Assembly (NCBI GenBank): GCA_003344405.1
Contig: NOWV01000240.1
Coordinates: 1 to 64,000 of the forward strand
Origin: Trichoplax sp. H2
Taxonomy: Eukaryota > Placozoa > Uniplacotomia > Trichoplacea
DNA length: 64,000 nt
Direction of reading: 5' to 3'
Position numbers and translations under genes: made by a program. The notes below the pieces were generated by a model that was given only the letters and a program-made list of their open reading frames with translations, ran no database searches and was not told where the DNA came from. This document shows positions 1 through 12,201 of this stretch, in pieces (the first letter of the stretch is position 1; the number at the start of each line of letters is the position of its first letter).

Positions 1-10
1 AGCATTTTAA

Positions 11-222
11 TACATACAGTTAACTGAAAGATTACTCCAAAAATCTGCTCATATGCTAGATATCGGTAAAGTATCAATAAATTGATATAAGTTGATACTT
101 TACCTATCCATTTTTATACATACAGTTAACTGAAAGATTATTCAAAAAATCTGCTCATACAGTATGCTAGGTATCGGTATAAAATACTGTATTTGCTTGT
201 TAGTTTTAGTTACATTTTCTTC
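11..222. repeat. Tandem repeat, 2 units of about 106 bp
   Basis: Two adjacent units begin at 11 and 117 with the same string TACATACAGTTAACTGAAAG and continue with near-identical text through 'ATCTGCTCATA' and 'TATCGGTA'. The first unit contains a 13-bp inverted repeat (65-77 against 92-104). No coding potential was seen. Confidence 0.8.
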
Positions 223-611
223 CGGTTTAAGCGTCTAAAACGAAATAAAAGACGCTGTACACCAGATCACAGGTTCTATCTTAAGAGACCATGACAGACT
301 TTACAATGCAATTTACAACAGTATTTTCGTATTGAGTAAAGTGTTACTCCCAGCCAGGCAACAATATTCCGCGAGCATCAGTAAAGACATTTAGTAGTAA
401 TAAAAATATTATTAAAACAGGTCATCCATGAGACGTTTTTGATACTACCATATGCTATTGAAGTAAGCAAAACGATTCCTCTTTATGAGTAGCAAATATA
501 CAAATTATCTAGTGTATCACCAGTGAGAGTACTCCGTGTAGTGTATTCGGCAATGAGCCAGCCGAGGATCCAAGAGGTTGAAGTACGCAATGAAGAACTC
601 AGTGCGAGAGA

Positions 612-905
612 AATAGTCTTACTTATTTTAAGGAGTACTCGCGAGCATAAGAGTAGTGCAAAAACTGTTTGATTAATTAGATATAACTACGGGATACCTT
701 TAGCTTACTGTATACAGTAAGAAGTATGTGGTAGCGTTACAACACAGAGCGATTACCTTGGTAATAGTCTTACTTATTTTAAGGAGTACTCGCGATCATA
801 AGAGCAGTGCAAAAACTGATGGATTAATTATATATAACCACGGGGTAATTTTAGCTTACTTAGTAACAAGTATGTGGTAACGGTCAATACAGAGCGATTA
901 CCATG
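612..905. repeat. Tandem repeat, 2 units of about 150 bp
   Basis: Units start at 612 and 763 with AATAGTCTTACTTATTTTAA. Both run through 'GGAGTACTCGCGA', 'GTGCAAAAACTG' and 'AGAGCGATTACC'. Identity looks near 85-90% by eye. The block lies in non-coding DNA left of the esterase relic, and 223-611 holds nothing recognisable. Confidence 0.8.
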
Positions 906-1044
906 GTGTTCGTCTATTCAAACACAACACTAGGGTTATTTTCAAGGGAAGACAGTGGTACTATCGCTCGTTATCCTTCGTGTACTTAGTTATTGGCGTA
1001 CATTACATTACTTGTATTTTTTTTATACTTTACTGTACAACATT

Positions 1045-1190
1045 ATAAGTACTGTTGGTTATTGACAAGATAACCAAAAATAGAAGGTATTTTTATAGTG
1101 TGAACTATTGCATCTTTAGATAAGATGATCGGCTTGTGCCACTAGTACGATGAGCAAATATATAGTTACATGTCGGCACATGTCAATAGA
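1045..1190 (-). pseudogene. Relic of esterase exon 1, C-terminal part
   Basis: The sequence aligns base by base with the part of EstB exon 1 around 6560-6690. Shared blocks include ATCTTTAGATAAG and CCACTAGTACGATGAGCAAA. Read on the minus strand it still gives NYIFAHRTSGT, the family's conserved segment before the catalytic His region, followed by a degraded copy of the PYVFGYP region. Nothing upstream or downstream of it is recognisable as esterase, so this is the scar of a lost array member. Confidence 0.75.
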
Positions 1191-1244
1191 GAGGAGGTCA
1201 CGATTACGGTTTAATATTGATATTGAAAAAATTTATTTATTTTG

Positions 1245-1590
1245 TAAACCTTATAGAAGGTATCAAAAATAATTTTCTAACGCTAAAATAAGGAAAAAGA
1301 CAAGTTCCTTCATGCATATTTAACTATGCAATATATATTGTCTTTTTGTAAACGGTTAAAAAAGGTATCATTAATATATTTCTAACGCTACAAAAAGGAA
1401 AAAAGGCAAATTCCCTTTAGGACATTTAACTATACAACTCTTAAAATAGCATTATCTTTGCAAATGTTTAAAAAAAGGTATCAAAAATAAATTTCTAACA
1501 CTACAAAAAGGAAAAAGACAAGTTTCTTCAGTGACGTTTAATTATGTAGCTCTTAAAATTAAAATAGCACCATCTCTTATTAAACATTCG
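1245..1590. repeat. Tandem repeat, 3 units of about 105-115 bp
   Basis: The string AAGGTATCA followed by 'TTTCTAAC' and 'AAGGAAAAA' recurs at about 1257, 1362 and 1475. Each copy is followed by a 'TTTAA(C/T)TATG' type segment. It lies in the non-coding DNA 3' of EstA. The rest of 1591-1880 holds nothing I can name apart from the poly(A) signal. Confidence 0.75.
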
Positions 1591-1822
1591 ATCTTGCTCC
1601 GAATGAGTGATTTGGTATTTAGGATAGTCTATGTACCCGCTAAGGTTGATCTATGTGTTGATAGTTAGCACAGACGTGTATGCATCGTATAATGGTTCTA
1701 TGTCGTTACTGACTAAGAATGCGATCCATGGAGTAAAACTTAACAAAATGATTTTTCTGGCTATAATTGTTAGTCCTATAATGATAATAAAATCGCAACT
1801 ATGACTACAGTATTATTATATG

Positions 1823-1828
1823 TTTATT
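1823..1828 (-). promoter_or_regulatory. Candidate poly(A) signal of EstA
   Basis: On the minus strand this reads AATAAA, about 55 bases after the EstA stop codon. That spacing would suit a short 3' UTR. It is a short motif in AT-rich DNA, so support is modest. Confidence 0.4.
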
Positions 1829-1880
1829 CGGTGCATTTTTCTACTTATCTGTGAAATCAGCTGAGCAAGAAATTCACCCT

Positions 1881-3930
1881 CTAGACCAATACTTCTTTAC
1901 TACGCCGACAACGCATTGCAAGTAAGATAACCACAATGATAAATAATCCTGCACTCACTCCAATCAAGGCGTAAGTAGCAACCTTGAAAGTTGAACTCTG
2001 TATAACAGAGCCAGAGGAAGTAGTTACGGATTGAGTCGGAGATTGAGTTGGAGATTGAGTGCTAGCGGTAGGATTATTAGCTACCATAAATTTCTTGTTT
2101 AACAAATTATTAAAGAAAGCAATTTGATTACGCTTGTAATTGGTTACAGGATTATAGCCTTTGGCTGTAATAGTCAAGTAGTAAGTACTACTACTTGTGT
2201 ATTCTGGCCAAGAAATCCTTGTAGTGGATGGATCCCTTAAGATTTAAGTAAAACAGTTGAAGTAACTATTAGTTATATAGCACATAAGTTGTAAAATTGC
2301 GATAACTGTATTTTGGACGATTTAATTTCTATTCATCGAGTTTTAAATAATCTGAATTGTATACTAATATACTGCAGTAATTTATTTACAGTATAACTGA
2401 AGCCGATCAACTACTGAGTTTTTCTTTTAAACACTACAAGATATTAATCATTCTAGTTATAAGATGGAAAATTACATGATCCAGTACTTACCCAGTGCGT
2501 ATAAAATTTCCCCACATAGCCATCATATCTTTACTCAAATCAATTTCTGCAGAACTAAAATTTGATAAAAAGCCGAAAGGCTTATTGACTGGATAGCCAA
2601 AGATGTAGGGTAGTTCTACGCCATGAGTCGCACCATTTTTAGGTTTAAAATAGGCTGATTGATTTGTTCGATGAGAGAAAACATAGGTATAGGTAGGTGA
2701 ATAAGTAGAATGATGCCCGGCAACGAAATCAGCGGGTGCAAGGAAGAGTGAATCAGTAGTTAATTCCGCTAACATGAGCCAATTACTTGATAGAGAATTG
2801 ATGTTTTCTTTGTAATTTGTGTATCGGTTGATAGTAACATCTTGTCCTAAATCATTATATACTCCAGTAAGCGAGGATTTTATAAGGCCTACAAACATTG
2901 GCCTATTTACATAAGAAGGTATGAGTGAGTAGCCATCTTGAGCTGAAGTTCCTATTAGTAGATTGGTTTTCTTAAATCGACCTGCTGCCCAAGCTTTTCT
3001 AGGATTCTCTGCAATTAATTTACCGTCTACGGTAATACCAAAAAATCCGCCATTCGCTAATAATAATGAAGCGGATGCTTTTAAAATTGCTGCCACACTT
3101 AAACTACGTACACACTGAGTCACGGCAGCAATAGTAGTGCCATTACATCCTGCTTGTTTGCCAAACTTCAGGAAAGCTTGACGAGCTTCTGCCATGGAAT
3201 TATAGATAAAGCCATCAAGTATGGCTCCACTTTGCATAATAGTATAACGATATAGATCATAGCTACTAGGCATTATTGAGTGAATTCCTACGGAGAATGA
3301 ACCAGCTGAGAACCCAGCAACAGTAACCGCTTCTTTATTACCGCCAAAGTTTTCAATATTGTCTTGTACCCACCTTAAAGCCATTTGTTGGTCGAGTATT
3401 CCTAAATTAGGCTGAATAGCATCATTACCGGGATTATCTTCACCAGATGTCAGGAAACCCAAGGCACCCAATCTGTAGTTCATGGAGACAATAACGATAC
3501 CTTCTTTAGCTGCTAGTGTTTGCATCTTCCAAAAAGATCCACTACCACTAATGAAACCGCCTCCATGAATCCATACCAGAACGGACATATTAGCAGTAGC
3601 GACTGGTCTTGTAGTGAAAACGTTAACATATAAGCAATCTTCATTCAAATTAACACTTAGGCGTTGAGGGCAAGAACTTTTATATCGGCTTGCGTTTAAA
3701 ACGCCAGACCAAGGGGATGTTAAAGCTTTCGGTGGCATAAAGCGTAATGGGCCGATTGGAGGTTGAACGTAAGGAATGCCCAAATAGGAATGAACTGTTG
3801 TTCCATCAATTATCTCTGAGTTTCCTCTAATGAGACCTTTATCTGTTCTAACAATGATTTGGCCGGAACTATTAGGCACAAATAATATTAAAACTAGTGC
3901 TGAAAGAATCCATGAAAGGTGTACTGCCAT
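1881..3930 (-). CDS. EstA: membrane-anchored carboxylesterase/cholinesterase-like protein
   Basis: Two exons, 2492-3930 and 1881-2235, give about 597 aa. The donor is GTAAGT and the acceptor follows TTAAG; a phase-2 Gly codon is split, joining ...FIRTG to DPSTT. Residues 1-23 are a signal peptide. The COesterase fold follows, with the first disulphide loop (SCPQ ~86, EDCLY ~97), oxyanion HGGG 122-125, nucleophile Ser208 in GFSAG, acid Asp332 and His436. Exon 2 adds the FFNN helix, a stalk with three TQSP repeats, one transmembrane helix and a short basic tail ending VLV. Expected to be a type I ecto-hydrolase; substrate unknown. It is the most divergent active member at the left end, and its signal sequence defines the start. 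Confidence 0.88.
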
Positions 3931-3980
3931 CCTCGTTTTTATTTGAAATGTCGAACAATCGTTTCCAACTATTCTAAATG

Positions 3981-3992
3981 CTTATATAAGGG
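3981..3992 (-). promoter_or_regulatory. Candidate TATA box of EstA
   Basis: The minus strand reads CTTATATAAGC about 50-60 bases upstream of the EstA ATG at 3930. Position and sequence suit a TATA element with a short 5' UTR. No comparable box was checked in the paralogues. Confidence 0.35.
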
Positions 3993-4464
3993 TAAGGGAG
4001 GACCTGGTGTTAATTTACTCGATCAACAATGAAAAATACACTTAGTTAGTGAGTACTTTGGAGCAATAAGCCTAGGAAAGTAGCGGTACTAATGGCATAC
4101 CATAAATAGGGCTACTAAAAATGACTATCAGAAATACCTCTAGTACACAGCCAATAGTCAGTTTAATTAACTAACAACAAACGACAAGCAAGGGATTGCA
4201 AAGTTGGTTTTGTGCAGTATGGTATACGGCTTCATTAGTACCGTATAGTAGAATGACCAAGAAAATGACAAGCCTCCACTTTAATTAAGACAGAATGTAA
4301 GTTTCCCGTCTCTCTTTATATTTTTAATAGCCACTGCTATAGTAATGATGATGACGTAAAGACTATTTAGCTCTATAATATATGATGTCAGGTGATCAAG
4401 AACAACAATTTCTCATAATGGAGATGCGACAAATCATCCTGACCTCGGTAGAAACTTAGTTTGA

Positions 4465-4816
4465 CCTCTATTATGCCTCCATATTGGACGGACTGGCTAT
4501 ATACCATGAGCGAGGTATAAAGGTGTTGCGATATAGATCGAAAATAGAAACGGCGTAATGTAATCTACTGTATATTATGACAAAAGTAAACAAGTTATGC
4601 AATCGAATTGGGTGATATTGTAGAACATTCCTATGATAGCTCTACCATACCTCTACATTGGATGGACTGACTGCATGTCACGAAGAGCTATAAGAAAAAA
4701 AAGCGTTGGGATTTACATTAAAAATCAAAAGGGGTGCAAAGCAATCAATATTATGACAACATAAACAAATTTATGTAATTGAATTCAATGATATTATAGA
4801 ATATTTCTATGATAGC
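4465..4816. repeat. Tandem repeat, 2 units of about 176 bp
   Basis: Units run 4465-4640 and 4641-4816. Shared text includes 'CCTC(C/T)A(T/C)ATTGGA(C/T)GGACTG' near each start and 'AGAA(C/T)ATT(C)CTATGATAGC' at each end. A possible partial third unit may begin near 4995. Non-coding. Confidence 0.65.
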
Positions 4817-5344
4817 AATTTGGCACGGAAGTGTATTCCATTAAATTGATGAAAATTTAGGAGACGAGATAGTGAACTCGATGAGCTGTTTACGACCAGT
4901 TTTGCGATCACATGGTCACAATTCAATTCTATTCACACCTACCATTCAAGGAAACCTGATGATGTCATTTTAGGATATAAACCAATTCATGGCTTTTCTT
5001 TTTACCTTACTCCATCTCTATCGCATGGAACATCTATGGACTGCCTGTCAGGAATGATACACTACCATAGTTAATTACATCTACAGGTTATTATGCTAAT
5101 AACGTTGCTGCTGCATGTTTACAAAGTCAGCAAGATGGTACGTTTCTTTGCGTTGCGCTCAATGGATTTTGAATTAACATGAAATAGTTTGACTTAGTTA
5201 TAGATCATCGTGGATACCGACAATTGGCTATTTTAAGCTTGGTAAAATCTTGATATCGATTATAACAGGCCTCATTCGTGCAATGGACAACAAAATTTTT
5301 ATTAACGGAAGTTTTATTTCTAGGCCTTAATGTTCAGCAAGCAT

Positions 5345-5664
5345 CAGTTACTAGAACAAAGAAGCAATATAATATGAACACAGATCATAGAATGAGGTTT
5401 TACTGATGTTGCAATGTTATCATTGCCAACGCACAAGAAGAAGAGCCAAGTTCTAGTTGTATCTAATTAAATTAAAAATCATTTCTTCACACCCAATAAT
5501 AATACAGTTACTAGAATAAAGAAGGAATATAATATGAACACAGATCATAGAATGAGGTTTTACTGATGTTGCAATGTTATCATTACCAACGCACAAGAAG
5601 AAGAGCCAAGTTCTAGTTGTATCTAATTAAATTAAAAATCATTTCTTCACACCCAATAATAATA
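5345..5664. repeat. Near-perfect tandem duplication, 2 x 160 bp
   Basis: Units 5345-5504 and 5505-5664 differ at only a few positions (for example AACAAAG against AATAAAG, and TTGCC against TTACC). Such high identity means a recent duplication. It lies about 215 bp 3' of the EstB stop codon and contains no long reading frame. Confidence 0.92.
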
Positions 5665-5879
5665 CGTATGTTACGTATTATTGATAGGCTCAAATTTTCA
5701 TCTCCAGTAAACAATGTCAAAGTAAAGGTAGATTGTCAACCCACTTTTTATATATTAATTTACTCTTAGCACTTTTGACAGAAGCTACTTTATCATCGGT
5801 AATACTGTATTAGCACTAATAATTGTCAATAGTTAAAAGATTCCACTTCAAATTAAACTTCTAACTTGCACTAATTAAC

Positions 5880-7992
5880 TTATACTAGTTTAGCTCTATG
5901 CATTTTGCAAAACAAAATGGCAACTATTATTAATAATACTCCAGATATTCCAGCCAGAACAAATGTGGCAATCATATATGTAGATTCCGAGGAATGGGAT
6001 TCTTGCAGAGTAGTGATATTAGTTGGAGTCATTGTAGAATGAGTAGCTTGAATAGAAAGTTGAGGAAGGTACTGATTCCAAAAGGCTGCTTGTGTTGCAA
6101 AAAAATTATTTTTAACTTGGAAATTAGGAGCAATCCATAAGTACTTTTTTGTGTCTTGTGTATACTCCGGCCATGTGATGGGAGAACTTAAATCTGTTGG
6201 ATTTCTATGGAAAAGAATAATAAACCAGAGAAATAAGTTAAACATTAATAAGAATAGAGTGTTAAAACTGACTTTCGCCAATTTATATTCCTTGTTGGCC
6301 ATACTAGCAAACTGAACATTTCCCATATATAAATGCTTAATATATTTGCAGCTAATACACATTCTGTAAATGATAAAATTACGCTATAAATAATTATAAT
6401 TTATCTATTACTGATATTGCCTTTGTTAGTGATAGTATAATTACAGTATTTTAAACTATCTTTACTTACCCATTCCGGACAAAATTACCCCAATACGACA
6501 TCATATGTCTGCTTAATTCTTGTTCTTCGGCGTTAAATGTTGTCGGAAATCCGGCTGGATTATCGACAGGATAACCGAAAACATAAGGTACTTCCATAGT
6601 ATGAGTTATCTTTAGATAAGCTGGTCGGTACGTCCCACTAGTACGATGAGCAAATATATAGTTAAAAGTCGGTACATATCGAGAAAATTGATCTGCATAA
6701 TACTCGTTAGGTATAGCAAAGACGAAATCGTTAAATAATTCTCCATATTGATCTCGATTCGATATCGGCGAATTAAAATTAGACCAATTTGTATACTGAT
6801 ATTGTATCGATAATTTTACACGTTGACTTGCAAACGGAAAGGCGTTGTTAGTAATAGCTATGAAACCTTGACGTGGTATTCCTTGTGCAATACTTCCGGG
6901 ATTAGGTAAACCAAGAAGACCGAAATAGCCATCATTTAATGTAGTACCCATCATAATACTAACTTTATGAAATCTTCCCGCTGGTATAGCTGTATGTAAG
7001 GCTTCTCGTATAGTACTGGCATCAGCAACGGGAAAGCTAAGAGCAATATTATTTGATCGTTGAACAATTTGGAGACTTATTAACTGCTGTACAGTTAATG
7101 CTTGTAGACATTTGACGATTAGTGATGTTGTATTTCTTGTACAGTTAGCTGACGAAACAAATCGTTGATAAGATGTCTTGGCTACAGCAAGTGAAATTGG
7201 AAACGCGATACGTGATTGAATGAATGGTAGTGTAGCTCCGTAAGGTGCACTTTGAGATATTACACCTCTAAATAATCCCTTACTAGAAGGCATAACTACG
7301 TGGTATATAGCAGATCCGCCGCCTGCTGAATTTCCAGCTAACGTGATAAAATCTGGGTTACCTCCAAAATTTTCAATATTATCTTTAACCCATTGTAATG
7401 CTAAACTTTGATCTTTTAAACCATTATTAGCTAGTATAGCTCTTTTAGCAATGTCTTCTTCGCCGGATGTCATAAAACCTAGAATACCTATTCGATAGTT
7501 AATAGTAACTACGACGATACCTTCATTGGCAGCTAAGATTTGACCAGACCATCGCGCCCCTGAACCGCTATCGTATCCACCGCCATGGATATACACCAAT
7601 ACAGACATATTGCCAGCACTAGAAGGATTGGAAGTAAATATATTTAGGTATAAACAGTCTTCGCTAGTTTTACTGGCTAGTGAGTTGGGTTCAATATAAA
7701 AGTTTATCGGAAGTCTTTGCGGACAACTGTATTGATATTGAGTAGCATTTAAGACGCCATTCCAAGATTTGACTGGTACAGGCGGTTTAAATCGTAATTC
7801 ATTAATAGGTGGTTGAGCGTATGGAATACCGCGATAGGTGAATTGAGTTCGACCGTTCGTTATAATCGTTTTCCCACTAACTAAACCGTTTTTCGTAGGA
7901 ATAATAAGTTGTGCATTCGAAAATGGCATTACAATAGCCAACACTATAATAAAGCATGCTAAGATTTGAAATATAAGATGTTTTAGAGCCAT
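5880..7992 (-). CDS. EstB: membrane-anchored carboxylesterase-like protein
   Basis: Exons 6470-7992 and 5880-6204 give about 615 aa. Donor is GTAAGT; the acceptor AG is at 6206-6205. The split Gly codon joins ...FVRNG to NPTDL. Residues 1-27 are a signal peptide ending at the SNAQ boundary. HGGG is 136-139, nucleophile Ser222 in GNSAG, acid Asp354 in NDG, His464 in THTME. Exon 2 gives WPEYTQDT, AFWNQYLPQL, a Ser/Thr stalk and the anchor helix beginning YMIATFVLAG, ending in a short MHRAKLV cytoplasmic tail. A complete triad suggests an active ecto-esterase; the substrate cannot be told. Exon 1 is almost identical to EstC over long stretches, but exon 2 is not. Confidence 0.9.
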
Positions 7993-10900
7993 GACGAAAG
8001 CGTCGTTACTCGGACGATTTGATTACGCTTGTGTAGTTCAATTTGACTGAACTCTAGCTAGAATCCTTCTACTTATAATATTAATTAATTTAATTCGATT
8101 TATTACGACAGGTAGTACCTTATATCAATAATTTGTGAACTTTGCTACTTCAACAAATAGCAGTTGTTATAGTGGGTGTGGTCAGCAATATGGTTTCCCT
8201 TTAAACAATAAGCATTTAAATTGCGCAGCCGCTATCGCAGTTGTTCTTGGACTTATTATGGCCGTATGGAAACAATAGAGTTTATACCAGAAGCATTTAA
8301 GTCAAGAATTATATACTAGTACGCAGAATCGCCTAGATGGGGCGTTGTCAATCGATTGTAGTTACTTCCTGTTATATGAGTACAGTATATTCGAGAATAG
8401 CGTTTATGATAATGATTGATAAGCTAAATTATTTTCCTGATCGCTAAAATTGATATATACAGATTCATAGTAGCCAATAAATACAGTAAACGATACTGTA
8501 TCTGTGTCTGTAAAGTTAACGAATATAAGGAACACTATAATTTCGAGTGTTAGCTACAAATAGGATATTACGAGTATGACCTAAAATCTTGAAATGCCGT
8601 ACATTAAGATTGATACATACGACATTTGCAATCGTAATAATCAAGAAATATAACAAGAAATATCTTAAGCGCATAAAAATTATGAAACACAAGCAGCCGT
8701 ATGAATTCTAAACAGAAGCTAAAACCTGAGATATGAAGGCCTATCAGTAACTCTTAAAATATGTAGACCGAGATACCAGTAATATCAGCTGCAATTAAGA
8801 TACAGCATAATATTATAAAACAAATATCACTGTTTAAAAATATTCCAGTGCTTATTGATACCTTGAGATTAATAATGAAGGACAATATGGTAGTGAATAT
8901 AGCAAGTTAACGACAAGTTACTACATATCTCAGTTAGCCATTTGCAAATTTAAATATCAAAACAGATCCCCTTTCTAGCATTATCACTACTAGTCGAGAA
9001 CCCGTTCAATGAACGGGAACGTATACTGCACAACACGTTATACTGAACAAAATTCAGAGCTAGGTTATTAGACCATGTATGAATCCTTCTTAGTGCGAGA
9101 TAGCTAGCTTACGAATAAATCTGAGTCGAGGGCGGGATTCGGGTTAAGAATTTCTATAATGATACAGTGTTTGTATATCAATTACACTCATTCCGGGTTA
9201 GAAAATCAACAATTTGATCAAGTTTTATCCGGTTCGCGTTACATTTTCACTCCATTTAAGGACTCTACTGTTAATAAAGGTATCCAATTTTTGTTCTTTA
9301 TTCTAAGTTATTAGAAGGAACTTAAACATCATACAATTCTTTGTATCAGCCTAATACACGAAAAACTTCGTTATCGATTTACTACCCTCATACTAAAATG
9401 TATTAGTAAGAGAAAAGCCCATAAAATGATATACGATCGTATATTTAGCGTTTATTGGATGACCAAAATGAGATACGTAACAGAAGTGACATTTCTTTTC
9501 ATAATTTAAAAAAACAGAATGTTCGTAAGTTATTTCATCACGTTTTGTCCTGGTCCAGTGACGATAATATTTGGTTTCGTAATATCGTAAAGCTAATATC
9601 GAATATTATAATTACTACACTGACTAGGTTAAATAAAAATCAAGATAGAATTTAAACTGATACATGATAATAATTATTGCTTTAGAGTTGATTCATCAAT
9701 ACGTAGTACTTCATGAATATTATAACGAAATTGATGTGCTTGACTATAGATAACAGGCTGCAGCACGGTATACAAAATATGTATCTGAAATAGCTTAATA
9801 CTATATATGTTGTATCGATAACCTATAGCACGTTTAATCTGAATCTTTCGTGTTATTGCAAGAATAAATTAACGGTAGACTATGAATTTTAGTTCAAGAT
9901 TAGTCTTTGCAAACTCAACATGGAATATCTAAGTTAACTACCGTAATACACTATTATAGTAATTTAATTTTAGTCTAACCAGATGCAGTATAAAATTCGC
10001 AATACCTGAGTATAATATGTACTTTATCCTTGATTCATGTAAAAGTTTACCTATAACATATCGCATACAATTAAACTGAGATAAGTTAATAAGTTGTATC
10101 GATAACACCTTTAATTGTTATCTCGTAGTAATTAATTGTACGTATACGCGATGAATTAAAATTTAGGTCAAGCTTCTCAGTATAAATATAGTTTAAGTCC
10201 ATTATACTACGCTAACACTAGCTAATATATAATATTAATTTACTTGATTTGATTTCACTATTTTATTTATAGATTCATTATTATGCTTGATGTTACTTAA
10301 CTAAACTTGCCTAATCTAAACTAATTTAGATTACCCTAGATAAGTAACAATGACTGAGAAATGCACTTTCAAAATCTTCTAACTATATCTTTATTCTCGA
10401 AAATGCAAGTCTAATTTAATATTTAAAATCAATCATTTAAATAGCTATTCTAGCCATAAAACCGGTTTACGATGTGTGATATATTTCGACCAATAAGACT
10501 TCGAGAATACATTAAATTATTCCTAGTCTAATCTAGTGAATTTGTAATATTACTATAGATTAACTTTATGTTTGTCCTAGCTTATAATTAACAGGATTTA
10601 TATTGAAGTTGCCATTGACAATTCATATACCATATTTAGTATAATTTAACCTGTATTAGGAACAGGTTTGTATCGGCTATACTAAATCATCAAATAATTC
10701 ATGCACATATCCAAATTAATAACTATCTTAACATGATACATATATATGTCTAAATTAAGTAAGCTATCATTCATCACGGTAGATTCACTACCGTGACACT
10801 TGATCAGGTATAGGAGACAAAAAGTAGAGTTGATAATTTGATGAAAGAAACTGCCATAGTACAAGGTCAGCGGAAGAGAAGAGTACTGCTCGTTATCGCA

Positions 10901-12201
10901 GATAGATGCGTGTGTTTTTCCTTAACACGGTAAAATTTATAACTATTTCCAGCTTTTAGATTGGAAATAAAGTAGCTATTAATGTCGTATTGCTTTCAAT
11001 ACATATGTATGCGTATTCCTTAGCAATTCCATACATGTATTATAAGATCATAGATTCCTAAAATTCCTAAAATTACTGTCTGCAAAAGTTTAGGTGTCTA
11101 TCATATGGCATATTATTGTAGTATTACTCTTCATACCCCTGTCTACCTCTACGATCATAAATACGAATGTCAATGACTACGCTGGCAGATATACGTAATA
11201 CATCGAAGTACCTGGCACAAAGCAAATGATGATCCAATAAGATTTTAATGTACGTGTAGTGATGTACTCATATTTGATTATACGGATAGCTATGTTTGAT
11301 ATAGTTAAGTTACTTTGAATAGATATTATCGTGAAGCTAATATTAAATGATTGCTAACTAATATATTAGAAATTGTTGATGACTAATAGTAGCCACTTGA
11401 CTAATTATGGTACAAGATTTATGTAGCTAGAAATACTGTAGCTGTTAAGATGCCCTTCGGAGAAAGGGGCTAGACGTTAATAGAAGAGTAGTGGCATCTT
11501 AAGTAGAATGATTTAGATTTTAGAAAATAATGATGTACTATTTGAGAAAAGGATTTAGTTTGATGATTCATATCTGATTGTAGATTAATCAAATTGTCAT
11601 AAATGGATTTAACTAAATGTATATAAGAACTGCAGAGATGAACTCACGAGGCAAAGAGATTTCACTTCGCTTTGAGCTCGGAATACCTTAGATTTTAGAC
11701 TAGATTCCTGTAGTAATTAATTATCTCTCTACTATTCCTAAAATATTGTAATAAAAGCCTTTTAGAAAATACCATTTGACTAAGATAGTTATTGTGAGAT
11801 GCATTTATTATGTTATGCTATATAAGATCTCTGTAATTCAATATTCTGTAGAGTTAAGATCACAATACTGGTAGCGTGAGCTAAGAAAAACAATAAGGTT
11901 ATCTAATATGCAATACACGTATACCGATAATTAATATTCAAAATACTGTAAGTTAAGCATTCGTTACGGCTAGGACATAATTTGGATTAAATTTATCGAC
12001 AAAATTGAATTTTTAGCTCATATAAAAACATCATACTAAATACCGGCTACGATACCATCAATAGAACATTATTCTAATATATTTAATTTCGATCGTTTAC
12101 AGCATATAAGCATTAAGTTGATGAATTTTTATTAGTAATAATAAACAATTCTTAAATAAAAAGTTCAATCTTTATATGTAATTCTACACAGTACTACTGT
12201 G
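7993..12201. other. Intergenic DNA between EstB and EstC
   Basis: About 4.2 kb without a recognisable gene. Short open frames near 9455-9655 and 10682-10864 resemble no family I know and look like chance. The stretch carries the EstB upstream element at 8172-8194 and a small palindrome at 9001-9017 (CCCGTTCA, one base, TGAACGGG). Confidence 0.5.
8172..8194 (-). promoter_or_regulatory. Shared upstream element of the B/C/D/F subfamily (EstB copy)
   Basis: On the minus strand this is ACCATATTG, six bases, then ACACCCAC. It is 180 bp before the EstB start codon. The same element precedes EstC, EstD and EstF at 177-206 bp, while the surrounding intergenic DNA is poorly conserved. The ACACCC core resembles a CACCC (KLF/Sp-type) box; the factor is inference. 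Confidence 0.6.

Larger units (their letters stand above)
3931..5879. other. Intergenic DNA between EstA and EstB
   Basis: No gene was recognised. On the minus strand a TATATAA-type box lies at about 3982-3990, some 55 bp before the EstA start codon. The stretch also contains two tandem duplications, listed separately at 4465-4816 and 5345-5664. Confidence 0.5.

Noticed and set aside
6205-6362. Extending the second EstB frame upstream to a Met at 6362 as a separate small protein
   Set aside because: The extension is intron sequence. The paralogues show the acceptor at 6206-6205 followed by the NPTDL start of exon 2.
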